From Nostoc commune NIES-4072 (GTDB lineage: Bacteria; Cyanobacteriota; Cyanobacteriia; Cyanobacteriales; Nostocaceae), in contig NZ_BDUD01000001.1 in assembly GCF_003113895.1 (NCBI RefSeq), positions 741,388 through 805,387 of the forward strand: a DNA stretch of 64,000 nucleotides. The letters are read 5' to 3'. Made by a program: the position numbers and the translations under genes. Positions 1 to 9,900 of the stretch are shown one piece after another; positions within the stretch are counted from its first letter, which is position 1; the number at the start of each line of letters is the position of its first letter. The notes under the pieces were generated by a model. The model saw only the letters and a list, made by a program, of their open reading frames with translations, made no database searches and was not told where the DNA came from.

Positions 1-1
1 G

Positions 2-94
2 GTCGTTGATAATTTCACCACAGGGTATGATGCTCCTACTCTTGGACGTAAGCTAGGCAATACACCAGCAACAGCAGTTCTGTCATCTGCTTAG
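2..94 (+). CDS. 3' end of an unidentified protein (partial at window edge)
   Basis: An open frame enters from the left edge and stops at TAG 92-94. The 30 residues visible end in NTPATAVLSSA. I do not recognise the family. It is called a gene tail because the frame is open from the first full codon and the composition looks protein-like, but 30 codons are too few for certainty. Confidence 0.35.
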   Translation, partial: VVDNFTTGYDAPTLGRKLGNTPATAVLSSA

Positions 95-879
95 AGCGAT
101 CGCACTCTATACATTTCGTAGCCAGTGGTTGCTCATTTCAGAAATCTACCAGAATATTCTCGGAGTCCTTTTAAAACATCCTTTTAAAACAATAGATGGT
201 TTTGTAATATAAAAGTATATCGTGTGTAATCTAAAACTTAAAACTTCCAATATCTGTCTAAAGGTAGATAGCTTAGTACAGCTTTGCGTAAAATCGTAGC
301 GTTTTTATTGCAAGGGAGCGCATTGGCATTGTCAGTCGATACATTGGCATTGTCAGTCGATACATTGGCATTGTCAGTCGATACATTGGCATTGTCAGGC
401 GATACATTGGCATTGTCAGGCGATACATTGGCATTGTCAGTCGATGTATTGGCATTGTTAGTCGATGCATTGGCATTGTTAGTCGATGCATTGGCATTGT
501 CAGTCGATGCATTGGCATTGCAGGGTCTTGCCAAATTTAATTTGCTATGAATTAATGAAATGCTGTACTTAATCAATAACTAAAAGAATTTTAGTTGAAC
601 TCTGCATTTTGACAAAAAAATGAGATGGACATCTTGTCCATCCCACAATAAGAAAGAGAATTTTTGTTATAAAACGCTTTGCTTTGCCTATATTTAAGCT
701 AAAGCGCTCCCCCTAAGTTAAATTTCTCATTATTTAACGAACTTTGGGGGTTTAAGTCCCCAGCAAGATAGGCAGCACGTTTTGTGTCGGGGTCTAAATC
801 CCCGTCACAAAACGTAATTGCGAATTGCGTTAGCGCAGCGTTAGCGAGGAACGAGCGTCATTGCGAATTGCGAATTGGT
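95..879. other. Gene-free region with repeats
   Basis: No convincing gene. It holds the 21-nt minisatellite at 321-527, an AT-rich stretch, and near 823-865 a copy of the dispersed GCGTTAGCGCAGCGTTAGCG palindromic repeat that also occurs inside hmpE and ccsA. Open frames over the minisatellite exist on both strands only because the period is a multiple of three. Confidence 0.6.
321..527. repeat. 21-nt tandem repeat array (about 9.5 copies)
   Basis: The unit starts CATTGGCATTGTCAGTCG and repeats every 21 nt from 321. Copies differ at a few positions (TCAGTC, TCAGGC, TTAGTC), and the last copy degenerates after 520. There is no ribosome binding site and no flanking coding sequence, so I read it as non-coding DNA. 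Confidence 0.9.
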
Positions 880-2592
880 TTAATAATGAGTGCCGGTTTT
901 GCGATGGTTAATGGCAGTCACAGCATCTGGCTTGAGTAATTTACCTTCATCCACAGTTGCATACACAACCCAATGGTCGCCACATTCCATACGTTGGTTG
1001 ACTGAGCATTCCAAATATGCTATTGCATCGGTGAGGACGGTACAACCGTTATCTGCAACTGCTGTACTAAAGTTGGCAAATCGGTTTTCCCCAGGCGCAA
1101 AAGATTTACGGAAATGCTTCATGTAATCTTGATGATTGCCTTCAGGTAGAATATTTAAGGCAAACTTACCGCCTGGATACATCAAAGATTCAATCGCTCG
1201 GTCTTTGGCGATCGCAACAGTTAGTCCAGGTGGGTTGAAGGTGGCTTGAGAAACCCAAGCGCCTAACATTGCGGTAGACACTTCTCCAAGTTTCGCTGTC
1301 ACCACGCAGACAGAACCAACAATCCGACCAACAGCCTGTTCCACTGGAGTAGCGGCTTGTTGTGGTACGCGTACCTTTTTAGCCTTTTTCAATGCTTGGG
1401 CAAAGTCTGTACCTAGTTCTTCACAAAACTTGAGAGTGACATCATCAGGTTTAAACTTCACCTTCAGTGTGTCAAAACCAAAGCGATATCCAGCATCCCG
1501 GAGTTTACCTTCAATTAAGTCAAAGGCTTCGCCACTCCAGCCGTAGGAACCAAAAACCCCAGCGAGTTTGCTGTTGTCACCGCTTGATAGCACAATCCCT
1601 AAAGCAGTATGAATGGGGGTTGGCGCATGACCACCGATGGTAGGAGAACCAATGATAAAACCCTCTGACTGTGCTAGGTTGATGCGAATTTCATCAGGGG
1701 TAGCAAATTCGCAGTTAATCGATTTGACTGCGACTCCACCTTTAGTTAATCCCAGAGCGATCGCTTGTGCTAAAGTCGCCGTATTCCCGTAAGCTGAAGC
1801 GTAAAGTAAGGCAACAGAAATCTCGCGATCGTTGTGAGAACGGCTCCACTCTCCATAAGCTTTGGTAAGTTCAATTAAGCCGGTGCGTACCAAAGGCCCG
1901 TGACCCACAGCATACATTCTCACCTGCAAATCTGAGATTTTCTCCAAAGCTGCTTGCACATGAGGAATTTGGGGAGCCATCAGGCAGTTAAAGTAGTAAC
2001 GTTGGTCTTCTTTAAGTGCTTCCCAGTTATCATCAAACGCTTCATCACCACAGAGATGAGTTGCAAATAACTTATCGGTGTAGAGAATTTGGGTTTGCTG
2101 ATCGTAAGTACAAAGTCCCTCTGGCCAACGTGGACTCGGAGTGGGTAAGAATTTTAAAACATGACCCTTGCCTAAATCTAGAGTTTCTTTCCCCCGCATC
2201 ACCAAGACTTTCAAATCCTGATCTAGGAAAGCAGCACGCAAATTGTTCGCACCAGGAAGAGAACAGACAAAAGTTACTTGTGGTGCGAGTTCTAAAATTG
2301 CTTTGAGAGTTGCAACCCGATTGGGACTAAAATGACCCAGGATTACATAATCTAAACTTTGCAAATCTAAAGTCTGCCGCAATGCCTCTAAATAAATTTC
2401 GGTAAAGCTTTCTGGCGGTGGATCAAGAAGTGCGGTTTTATCAGCTTCAATTAAATAGCAATTGGAGGTAGTACCTCTTTCAAGTGCGTATTCAATTTCA
2501 AACCGCAGACGTGACCAACTACGTGCTCTAATCGCCTTAGTATTTGTAGCAATTGGTAAAACTTGGACGTCGCGTGGCTTGGAATTGGTCAT
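880..2592 (-). CDS. Diflavin flavodiiron protein, Flv1-type
   Basis: A 570-residue three-domain protein: metallo-beta-lactamase-like domain (about 20-250), flavodoxin-like domain (about 260-400, [20 protein letters not shown]), and C-terminal flavin reductase domain (about 425-570). Fusion of the reductase domain is typical of cyanobacterial Flv proteins, which pass electrons from the photosynthetic chain to O2 as heterodimers. The diiron site is degenerate: the usual HxExD...H stretch reads [11 protein letters not shown] here, so E, D and the second H are lost, as in Flv1/Flv2 subunits. It lies 317 bp downstream of a canonical partner on the same strand. The absence of a small gene between the two argues against a flv4-flv2 operon. 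The subtype (Flv1A or Flv1B) cannot be fixed from sequence alone. Confidence 0.9.
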   Translation of the reverse strand: MTNSKPRDVQVLPIATNTKAIRARSWSRLRFEIEYALERGTTSNCYLIEADKTALLDPPPESFTEIYLEALRQTLDLQSLDYVILGHFSPNRVATLKAILELAPQVTFVCSLPGANNLRAAFLDQDLKVLVMRGKETLDLGKGHVLKFLPTPSPRWPEGLCTYDQQTQILYTDKLFATHLCGDEAFDDNWEALKEDQRYYFNCLMAPQIPHVQAALEKISDLQVRMYAVGHGPLVRTGLIELTKAYGEWSRSHNDREISVALLYASAYGNTATLAQAIALGLTKGGVAVKSINCEFATPDEIRINLAQSEGFIIGSPTIGGHAPTPIHTALGIVLSSGDNSKLAGVFGSYGWSGEAFDLIEGKLRDAGYRFGFDTLKVKFKPDDVTLKFCEELGTDFAQALKKAKKVRVPQQAATPVEQAVGRIVGSVCVVTAKLGEVSTAMLGAWVSQATFNPPGLTVAIAKDRAIESLMYPGGKFALNILPEGNHQDYMKHFRKSFAPGENRFANFSTAVADNGCTVLTDAIAYLECSVNQRMECGDHWVVYATVDEGKLLKPDAVTAINHRKTGTHY

Positions 2593-2598
2593 AGCTGT

Positions 2599-2715
2599 TT
2601 AAATTTGGGGAATTGGGAATTGGGCATTGGGAATTGGGAATTGGGCATTGGGCATTGGGAATTGGGCATTGGGCATTGGGCATTGAGGGAGATAAGGGAG
2701 ATAAGGGAGATGAGG
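2599..2715. repeat. Short tandem repeats (TTGGGAA/TTGGGCA heptamers, then GGGAGAT)
   Basis: Heptamers TTGGGAA and TTGGGCA alternate over about 90 bp, then run into GGGAGATAA-type units. This is the STRR class common in heterocystous cyanobacteria. It lies between the two flavodiiron genes, in the untranslated spacer. Confidence 0.9.
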
Positions 2716-2853
2716 GGGATGAGCCAATACTGTTCAGTTAAGCTTTTTTTTCTCCCCCTGCAACGCCAGCTTCCCCTGCCCCCCCTGCCTGCCTTAACAG
2801 ATAAATTTCCTTAACCCAAGCGTATTGGGGGATGAGCGAGACAGGGAAAATAA

Positions 2854-2906
2854 CCCATGCCCCATGCCCCATGCCCCATGCCCCATGCCCCATACCCCAT
2901 GCCCAA
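2854..2906. repeat. STRR array, CCCCATG heptamer
   Basis: About seven CCCCATG units end just before the stop codon of the upstream flavodiiron gene at 2910. The same heptamer recurs near 22513, 36595, 39130 and, in the TTGGGCA form, 50880. Confidence 0.9.
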
Positions 2907-2909
2907 TCT

Positions 2910-4649
2910 TTAGTAGTAATTACCTACTTTGCGATGGCGAACAGCTGTCAATCCATCGTTTTTGGAGACACGACCTTCTTGGACGGTGCAGTATAAAATC
3001 CAGTGGTCGCTGCATTCCATGCTGCTCTGTATTTCACATTCCATGTATGCCAGAGCATCAGTTAGAATTGGGGAACCGTTTTTCGCGGTTTGAGTTTTTA
3101 CCCCAGCAAAGCGATCAGCACCAGGATGCAAGCGCTTGAGGAAGTGTTTTTTGAGTTCTTGATAATTGCCTTCTTCCAAAACGTTGAGGACGAAGCGATC
3201 GCCTATTTGCATTAAGGAATCAATGGCGCGGTCTTTGGCAACGGCAATTGTCAATCCTAAGGGTTGCAAACTCGCTTGTGTTACCCAGGATGCCAGCATT
3301 GCACTTGAGACATTATCTTTTTTAGTAGTGACTATATACAGTCCACTGCTAATCCGACCCAATGCCTTTTCCATGTTGACATCGAGGGACTTGATTTGCT
3401 TGATGTTGCGATCGCGCACCAGCAATTGTCCGATGTCTTTACCCGCTTCTTCACACAACTGGAATGTAGATGCGCTGGGAACTTCTTTAATCCGAATCGG
3501 TGGGAAAGCTTCTTTGATGCCAGAGTCAAGAAATTGTCTGCGGAGTGTATCAATGGGTTCATCATCCCCACCGTAACATTCAAACAGCCCAATCAATTGC
3601 TTGTTCTTGGCGACAGCTAGCACCGAACTGATACCAGCTTGGGCGGCAGCAGAAGTAGTCGGGGGCATACCAATAATGATGCCAGCTGCTCTCCCGGCTA
3701 GTTCTTGAATTTCTTGGCTCTCAGCAGTACTCAGATCCAGTACTTCTACCCCAATGCCAGTTTTCAGTATACCTTCGGCAATTGCGTGACCAAGGCGTTC
3801 GCCATGCCCGTAATCTGAGACAAAAAACAAGCCGACGGTGGTTTCTGCTTTAGCTTGTCTTTGACTCCAATTTTCGTAGCACCCAGTTAGAACATCTAAA
3901 TGGTGGTATAATAACGGCCCGTGACCGTTGGCGATAATATTAATCTTCCCAAGATCGCCCATCCGCTTCATCGCATTCAGCAATGAACGAGCGTTAGGGC
4001 CCATCAAGCAGTCGTAGTAAAATCTAAAGTCAGCTTCGATCGCTTCTAAATCTTCATCGAAGGTGCGATCGTCACAAAAATGCATCCCAAAAGCATCGCA
4101 GGTGTAGAGAATTTGGGTTTTGCGGTCAAAGCTAAAAATTGTATCTGGCCAGTGCAGGTTAGGCGCACTCACGAATTCCATTTCGTGTCCTTTGCCGATA
4201 TCTATGCGATCGCCGGTTTTGACAACTCGCTTAGAAAATGGATCGTGTACTAAGCCTTCCAAAAACTGAAGCGCAACTTTTGATGCTAAAACGGTAGCTC
4301 TAGGAGCTAACTGAAGAACATCTTCCACCAAGCCGCTATGGTCTGGCTCTGTGTGGCTGACAATTATGTAATCAATTGTTTTGGGGTTAACAAGACCTTT
4401 TAGAGTCTCTAAATACAGATCGCGAAACTTCTGGTGAGAAGTATCGATCAAAACTGTTTGTTCACCCCTAATTAGATATGAATTGTAGGTTGTGCCGTTT
4501 TGCAGTCCGAATTCGATATCGAAGCGATCGCGATCCCAATCAAGAGAGCGAATCGCTGTTGTGTTAGGGGCAATTTCTACAGTTTGTATAGTTAACCGAT
4601 GCTGAACGTTCTCTGCGTGGGCATTGCCGGTCGTAGACATCGCTACCAT
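2910..4649 (-). CDS. Diflavin flavodiiron protein, Flv3-type
   Basis: A 579-residue protein with the same layout as its neighbour: metallo-beta-lactamase-like, flavodoxin-like (FFVSDYGHGERLGHAIAEG) and flavin reductase domains. Here the diiron ligands are intact: SHTEPDHSGL gives HxExD plus the following H, and DAFGMHFCDD and NGHGPLLYHH supply later ligands. That is the pattern of Flv3/Flv4 catalytic subunits. The ATG at 4649 has GGAG about 8 nt upstream. It is the first gene of a probable two-gene unit with the Flv1-type gene. The family role is O2 photoreduction to water as an electron safety valve. In Nostoc such a pair exists in a heterocyst-specific version (flv3B-flv1B); that assignment is possible but not proved. 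Confidence 0.9.
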   Translation of the reverse strand: MVAMSTTGNAHAENVQHRLTIQTVEIAPNTTAIRSLDWDRDRFDIEFGLQNGTTYNSYLIRGEQTVLIDTSHQKFRDLYLETLKGLVNPKTIDYIIVSHTEPDHSGLVEDVLQLAPRATVLASKVALQFLEGLVHDPFSKRVVKTGDRIDIGKGHEMEFVSAPNLHWPDTIFSFDRKTQILYTCDAFGMHFCDDRTFDEDLEAIEADFRFYYDCLMGPNARSLLNAMKRMGDLGKINIIANGHGPLLYHHLDVLTGCYENWSQRQAKAETTVGLFFVSDYGHGERLGHAIAEGILKTGIGVEVLDLSTAESQEIQELAGRAAGIIIGMPPTTSAAAQAGISSVLAVAKNKQLIGLFECYGGDDEPIDTLRRQFLDSGIKEAFPPIRIKEVPSASTFQLCEEAGKDIGQLLVRDRNIKQIKSLDVNMEKALGRISSGLYIVTTKKDNVSSAMLASWVTQASLQPLGLTIAVAKDRAIDSLMQIGDRFVLNVLEEGNYQELKKHFLKRLHPGADRFAGVKTQTAKNGSPILTDALAYMECEIQSSMECSDHWILYCTVQEGRVSKNDGLTAVRHRKVGNYY

Positions 4650-5822
4650 TATTCGTCTCCGAGCGCAAATTAACAGGTTTTTCTTCTGCCTCCATTGTCT
4701 CTATTATTTTTTGTTTAAGTTGTAATTAATATCAGTTTTTGAAAAATTTAACTTGTATCAATTATTGCTGTTTTTTAGAAAAAATTATGACTTGAAAAAT
4801 ATACTAATTATTAATTTATTCTTCAGATTTTACTGAGTATTTTATTTTGCTATTTATTTGATTTTATCCTCATTCAAGAATATTCGTCTTTATTATATTA
4901 ATAAATCAGAAAAACCTACTCAGAACTTTTATTGTAACCTTTTTTTGAGATGACGGATGAATACTAAGGAAATAACAGGGTTCACAAGTATATTTTTTAA
5001 TTATGCTATAAAATATTTATATGTTGCAAAATCGAGGTATTAAAAGAATAGATTTAGATGTTGATAGTCAAAAATTCTTTTTTTTAAAACCCTCTATTAT
5101 TAATTAGGAAAAGTAGGAAAAGTAGGAAAGGTAGGAAAGGTAGGAAAGGTAGGAAAAGTAGGAAAGGCAAGATAAGTTCTGTTTTCACTCCGCATCGAAT
5201 AATCTGTCAGCATTGTTTTTTATAATGGATATTGCAAAGATTTTTTTCTCAACTAAAATATCTTCATGGAAAATATAAACTTTATGTAAAGAGGACAAAA
5301 CAAATATTTTTATGGAGATAAGCAAGACAAATATCCAGAGACGAATATGAGAGAAACTAGGCTTGTATACCTTTTCTTGAGCATTCAAATGCAAGCTAGG
5401 GTAAAAATCAATTTTAAAGTTTCGATAAATCTCTCTAACCATACGAATGATCTAATAAATTTAATGATACAGTCCTTTATCATGGACTTTAAACATTAAT
5501 TAGGACAACACCAATAAGTTCTTATTGTCATAACTGAAAGCTACAGCTTTTAGCTATCTAATAAATTTACCTATGCAGGTTAATGGTGTCATTTATGATG
5601 TACCTAACTTTTTATAAAAATCCATTCTCAATGAAAAATTGCAACCTTTGATAGTGTTCTCAAGCCAATACTTCTCACGTAGCAGCCTTTTAAACGCCGA
5701 CATCCTTAATGCTTATAGTTTAGCTTTTTCAGCGTGCTATTAAATACGTAAGTAATTAAGTGTACAGGCGTGAATAGACATGAAAAAATCGCAAAAATTG
5801 ACTGTGTAAAAGGTTATTGTTT
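4650..5822. other. Long AT-rich intergenic region, including promoter of the flavodiiron genes
   Basis: No supported gene. The first 400 bp are very AT-rich and must hold the flavodiiron promoter. An open frame at 5185-5442 (minus) lacks recognisable motifs and a ribosome site and is not called. A 9-nt repeat lies at 5108-5168. Confidence 0.5.
5108..5168. repeat. 9-nt tandem repeat GTAGGAAAG/GTAGGAAAA
   Basis: About seven direct copies of GTAGGAAAR in a row. No hairpin potential; a simple microsatellite. Confidence 0.9.
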
Positions 5823-6278
5823 ATGGGATGCCGATTAAAAGTCTTTCTAACTGACGAACAAAAGCTGACTTTAGAAGAGTTAAGAAAAGCTAAAGATGTT
5901 CCTCAACGTACTAAGGATCGTGCTCAAGTTTTACTACTGAATACTCGCGGCTTAAAAAATGAGCAGATTGCTAAAGGCTTGAACTGGGCGATTTCAACAG
6001 TACGTCAAACCCTTCATCGCTGGGAAAAGATGGGTTTAGCAGGTCTTTGGGATGCTCCCGGTCGAGGAGGAAAACCCCGATATTCCGAATCAGACTTGAC
6101 TTATCTAGAAAATTGTTTAGCTCAAGAGTCACAAACTTATAACTCTAAACAATTAGCAAATAAACTAGCATCTGAGCGCCAAGTCAACTTGAGCGCAGAT
6201 AGATTACGACGGGTACTTAAAAAAAGAGGAAGGAGGTTTGGAAACGCACGCAAACAACCTCAAGAACAGAATAATTAA
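5823..6278 (+). CDS. IS630-type helix-turn-helix protein, transposase N-terminal part
   Basis: 151 residues from ATG 5823, with AGG about 10 nt upstream. It holds two helix-turn-helix/winged-helix segments: residues about 12-70 (RTKDRAQVLLLNTRG, NEQIAKGLNWAISTVRQTLH) and about 85-135 (NLSADRLRRVLKKRG). This matches the DNA-binding half of IS630-family transposases. The catalytic DDE half is missing: the frame ends at 6278 and nothing resembling it follows. It is either orfA of a broken IS630 element or a domesticated DNA-binding protein. A MITE-like element begins 17 bp downstream of the stop codon. Confidence 0.7.
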   Translation: MGCRLKVFLTDEQKLTLEELRKAKDVPQRTKDRAQVLLLNTRGLKNEQIAKGLNWAISTVRQTLHRWEKMGLAGLWDAPGRGGKPRYSESDLTYLENCLAQESQTYNSKQLANKLASERQVNLSADRLRRVLKKRGRRFGNARKQPQEQNN

Positions 6279-6294
6279 CCTGATACCGAGTTCA

Positions 6295-6558
6295 GGGTTA
6301 GCGCATCTCAAACCCTATTGACACGGTGGTTTTGGGGTTCAACCAAAGCACAAATAAGTTCAAAATTACTACACTGAGCCAAGGGGTGGGATTGACATTT
6401 TCGTATTTATGTGGTCAAAAAACATAAAAAGCTATTTGACCCATGTTTTTTCAATCATTTACGACAATTTGTCCTATTTTGAATGAAAAACTGATATTCA
6501 GATAGAGTTTTAAGCTTTTTGTCTGTATCAAGAGCTACAAAATTAGATGCGCTTACCC
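6295..6558. mobile_element. MITE-like element with 14-bp inverted ends and 12-bp flanking direct repeats
   Basis: The left end GGGTTAGCGCATCT (6295-6308) and right end AGATGCGCTTACCC (6545-6558) are inverted repeats matching at 13 of 14 positions. TGATACCGAGTT occurs directly outside, at 6281-6292 (2 nt off the left end) and 6559-6570. The 264-bp interior has no gene. The arrangement resembles a non-autonomous insertion. A 12-bp target duplication does not fit IS630 (TA), so the mobilising family is unknown. Confidence 0.55.
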
Positions 6559-6626
6559 TGATACCGAGTTGCAGTCAAAGATAGTAATTTGGACTGGGAG
6601 TAGGGAGTATTATGTTTGAGCGCAAC

Positions 6627-6755
6627 TTAGGGACTTCCAAGAAATAAATTATCCAATCTTGTGGGGTGGGCATCTTGCCCGCCTTTGACTATGGGCGGGC
6701 GAGACGCCCACCCCACAATAAATAGTTGTATATTTTTTTATTTGGAAGTCCCTAA
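6627..6755. mobile_element. Nested inverted-repeat element (MITE-like)
   Basis: Perfect 14-bp ends: TTAGGGACTTCCAA at 6627-6640 and its inverse at 6742-6755. Inside is a second strong palindrome, GTGGGGTGGGC...GCCCACCCCAC, at about 6661-6716. The inner GC-rich hairpin is a motif common in Nostoc intergenic DNA and recurs at 43858-43915. There is no coding capacity. Confidence 0.65.
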
Positions 6756-6912
6756 AGAAAACTATAACCAAGGAAGCGCGAAAGTAAAAAACCTTGACAG
6801 TAAAACTGCCAAGGTCTTCTACGATTTTCTGTTACCTGTGCGTAAGCTCTATGGATAAGGCACACAGCCAAATAAGATGTGTAAATAATTTTGCATTACT
6901 ACTGATTACTTA

Positions 6913-9900
6913 CTAAACATTACCTGTAGTGCTAACAAGTTTTTCCCCTTTCAACATCCGCGTTGCAGCTTCAAGTAGAGCTTCTTCGAGATAAGGCTTG
7001 GTAAAGTAGCCACTAGCACCGAGTTGAGCTGCAATTTGTCTGTGCTTGTCTGCACCTCGTGAGGTGAGCATGGCGATCGGTAAGTGGTTGAGGTTAGAGT
7101 CTTTCTGAATGCGAGAGAGTAACTCCAGACCATCGCAACGAGGCATTTCGATGTCGCAAAATACGATATCGCAAGGCAGACCAGAGCGGAGTTTATCCCA
7201 AGCTTCCTGTCCATCACGCGCCTGTTCTACACGATAACCTGCCTTATTAAAGGTTAGGGAGAGCAACTCTCGGACTGTAATCGAGTCATCGACGATTAGC
7301 ACTGTCGGGTCAATCTTTGCTGGAGAGGTGTCTACAGGAATTCCTTTCTGTTGCCAAGAATTGCCACCAATTTGTGTAGAAATCCGTCCTTGGAAGATGT
7401 CAATTATTTCTAGTACGTCAGCAATGGGCATAATCCGACCATCACCCAAGACTGTTGCACCAGCTACACCAATGGGTTTAGGCGCCGGCCCTTCAAACTG
7501 CTTAATTACAATTTCTTGTTCGCTCAACACTAGGTCAATCTGTAGAGCAATTAGGGTATTTGCCGATCGCACCACAACTACAGAAACCATATCGTCATCT
7601 CTAGTGCCGCCGTAGACATTACCGCGACTAATTTGGCGATTGAAGGTTAAAAGTTCCTTCAAGGGTCGGAATGGCAGCACCGTATCGCGCCAGGAAATAA
7701 ATGATTCCCCATTGGCATCGTGTTGAATATTTTTGACTGGTATATCCAGCGTATCTTCTACACCGTCCATCGGGAAAGCGATTCTGGCTCGATCAGAGAC
7801 GCAGCAGAGAGCTTTACAAATACTCAGAGTCAGTGGTAGACGAATGGTGAAAGTGGTTCCCTTACCGATCGCAGAATCAGTGTTCACTGTCCCCCGAATT
7901 TCGCTAATCTCGGAGCGTACTACGTCCATACCCACACCACGACCAGAAATTTCATCTGCTTGGTCTTTGATTGTAAAACCAGACTGGAACAGCAGATCGT
8001 AGACTTCCAGGCGAGACATGGCTTTAGCCTGCGCTTCTGTAATCATGCCAATCTTCACCGCCTTAGCCTTAACCTTTGCTGAATCGATGCCTGCACCATC
8101 ATCGCCTACAGAAATGATCGTTTGGTTACCTTGATGGAAGGCGCGGATAGTAATGATTCCTATGGGTGGTTTTCCAGCAGCTTGCCTTTCTTCTGGCGTT
8201 TCAATACCGTGAGCGATCGCATTATTCAGCATGTGAGTTAACGGATCGGTGAGATGATCCAAAATCATCTTGTCAATTAAAGTATCGCCACCTTCAATTA
8301 GCAACTCCACTTGTTTGCCACACTTGATGGCATTGTCACGCACTCCTCGCCGCCAGCGATCAATAGTTTGGGCAAAAGGAACCATTCGCGCTCTTGTTAA
8401 TCCCTCTTGTAGCTGGGTGGTTACTTGGCGGAACTGCCTTGCTACGCGCTCGGTTTCTTCGGTAACGAAATCAATGTCACTTGCCGACTCACGCACTCGT
8501 ACAATGCGTTCAATCATCTGCTGGGACAGGGTATGGAAGGGAGTAAAACGATCCATTTCCAACTCGCTAAAACCCCTATCGGCATTGGAATCAGACGTTT
8601 GTAAGCCGGAGTCTTTCTGTTTGCGTCCAGCTAATAGAGAAGCTTCTAGTAGCGATCGCTCGTACAACTCCTGCATTCTTGCGCCCACATCCGAGAGTTG
8701 TTGTACCTGAATCAGCAAGTTATCTAATGACTGCCGCAGCCGTTCATGATCCTGCTCTAAGGTATTGCGATTTACTACCAATTCCCCAACTAAATTACTC
8801 ATATCGTCCAGTTGCTTAACTGGAACCTTCATCGTTTCTTCAAATCTCGCAGCCCGACGAGTAGAGGGACGGGTAGTTTTGTTGGTGTTAGATTTTACTG
8901 ATGGTGAATGGGATATTGTTTGATCCGCTTCTGCCAACAACTTCTCCAAGTCACCAAATTCATCTATGGATGGTGATGGAATGACATTTTTCGCTAAGAC
9001 TGGTTGAGTGTTGAAGGGCTGGCGCTGGCGTAGCCCGTCGTTGGTATCGCTGGTATTATCTGTACCGAGCAATTCTTCCAGCGCTGCAAAATCTACTTCT
9101 GGTATCTCCCTAGCTTTGGGGTTAAGTGGTACTTCCTCTCCTAGTAATGCTTCCAAGTCTGCAAAATCATCTTCTGGAGCAACTGCTTCAACGTTTTCTG
9201 TCGTTACCAATTCTTCAATTGAGGTAACAATAGCGTTTTCGTCCTCTGACACTGGTACAGGTTCAGATGTCTCTGCTAGATCCCACAAATCGGTTTCTAC
9301 ACCATTCTGAATAACCGTTTGCGTATCAATTGTTGTCGCACTTTCTCCTAATTCTTCCTGGTTTTCTGCTTCTAATAGAGCAGTTTCTGTAAACAATAAA
9401 TCATTTGCTAAACCCAGCTCTGTATCTTCATCTGTGTTTTCTGGGAACTCAAAGCCAGTTTCTAAGTTATTGTTCGACTCAGTACCTAAAACTTCTGGGC
9501 TTGTCTGGGTTAAATCTGAAGTTTCTCCAAAACTGATATTTTCTATAACCGAGAGTTCATCCACAGGATTATCTGTGGTTTCCATCTGAATATAGGTGGA
9601 TGTGGCGGCATCTTCAGACAGCAGTTGTAAATTTTCATCGAAAGAGCCGAACAAATCATCTGGCTGTGCTGGAAGTAATTCTAAATCTGAACTTTCTTCA
9701 AAATTGATACTTTCTATAGCCGAGAGTTCATCCACAGTATTATCTGTGGTTTCCATCTGAATATAGGTGGAGTCTGTGGCCGCATCTTCAAACAACAGTT
9801 CTGGATTTTCATCGAAAGAGCCAAATAAATCATCTGGCTGTGCTGGAAGTAATTCTAAATCTGAACTTTCTTCAAAATTGATACTTTCTATAGCCGATAG

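Larger units (their letters stand above)
6279..6912. other. Intergenic region with two small inverted-repeat elements
   Basis: No gene is supported. It contains the elements at 6295-6558 and 6627-6755 described separately, and the downstream flank of hmpE. Confidence 0.6.

Noticed and set aside
238-576. Open frames on both strands across the 321-527 repeat (peptides of NANASTD or LALSVDT heptads)
   Set aside because: They exist because the 21-nt period preserves frame; no ribosome site, no family, and both strands are open equally.
2563-3139. Plus-strand open frames over STRR DNA between the flavodiiron genes
   Set aside because: Low-complexity translations of heptamer repeats (NWELGIG, PCPMPHA); no start signal.
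5185-5442. 85-codon minus-strand ORF
   Set aside because: AT-rich, no motif, no ribosome site; composition fits random open sequence.
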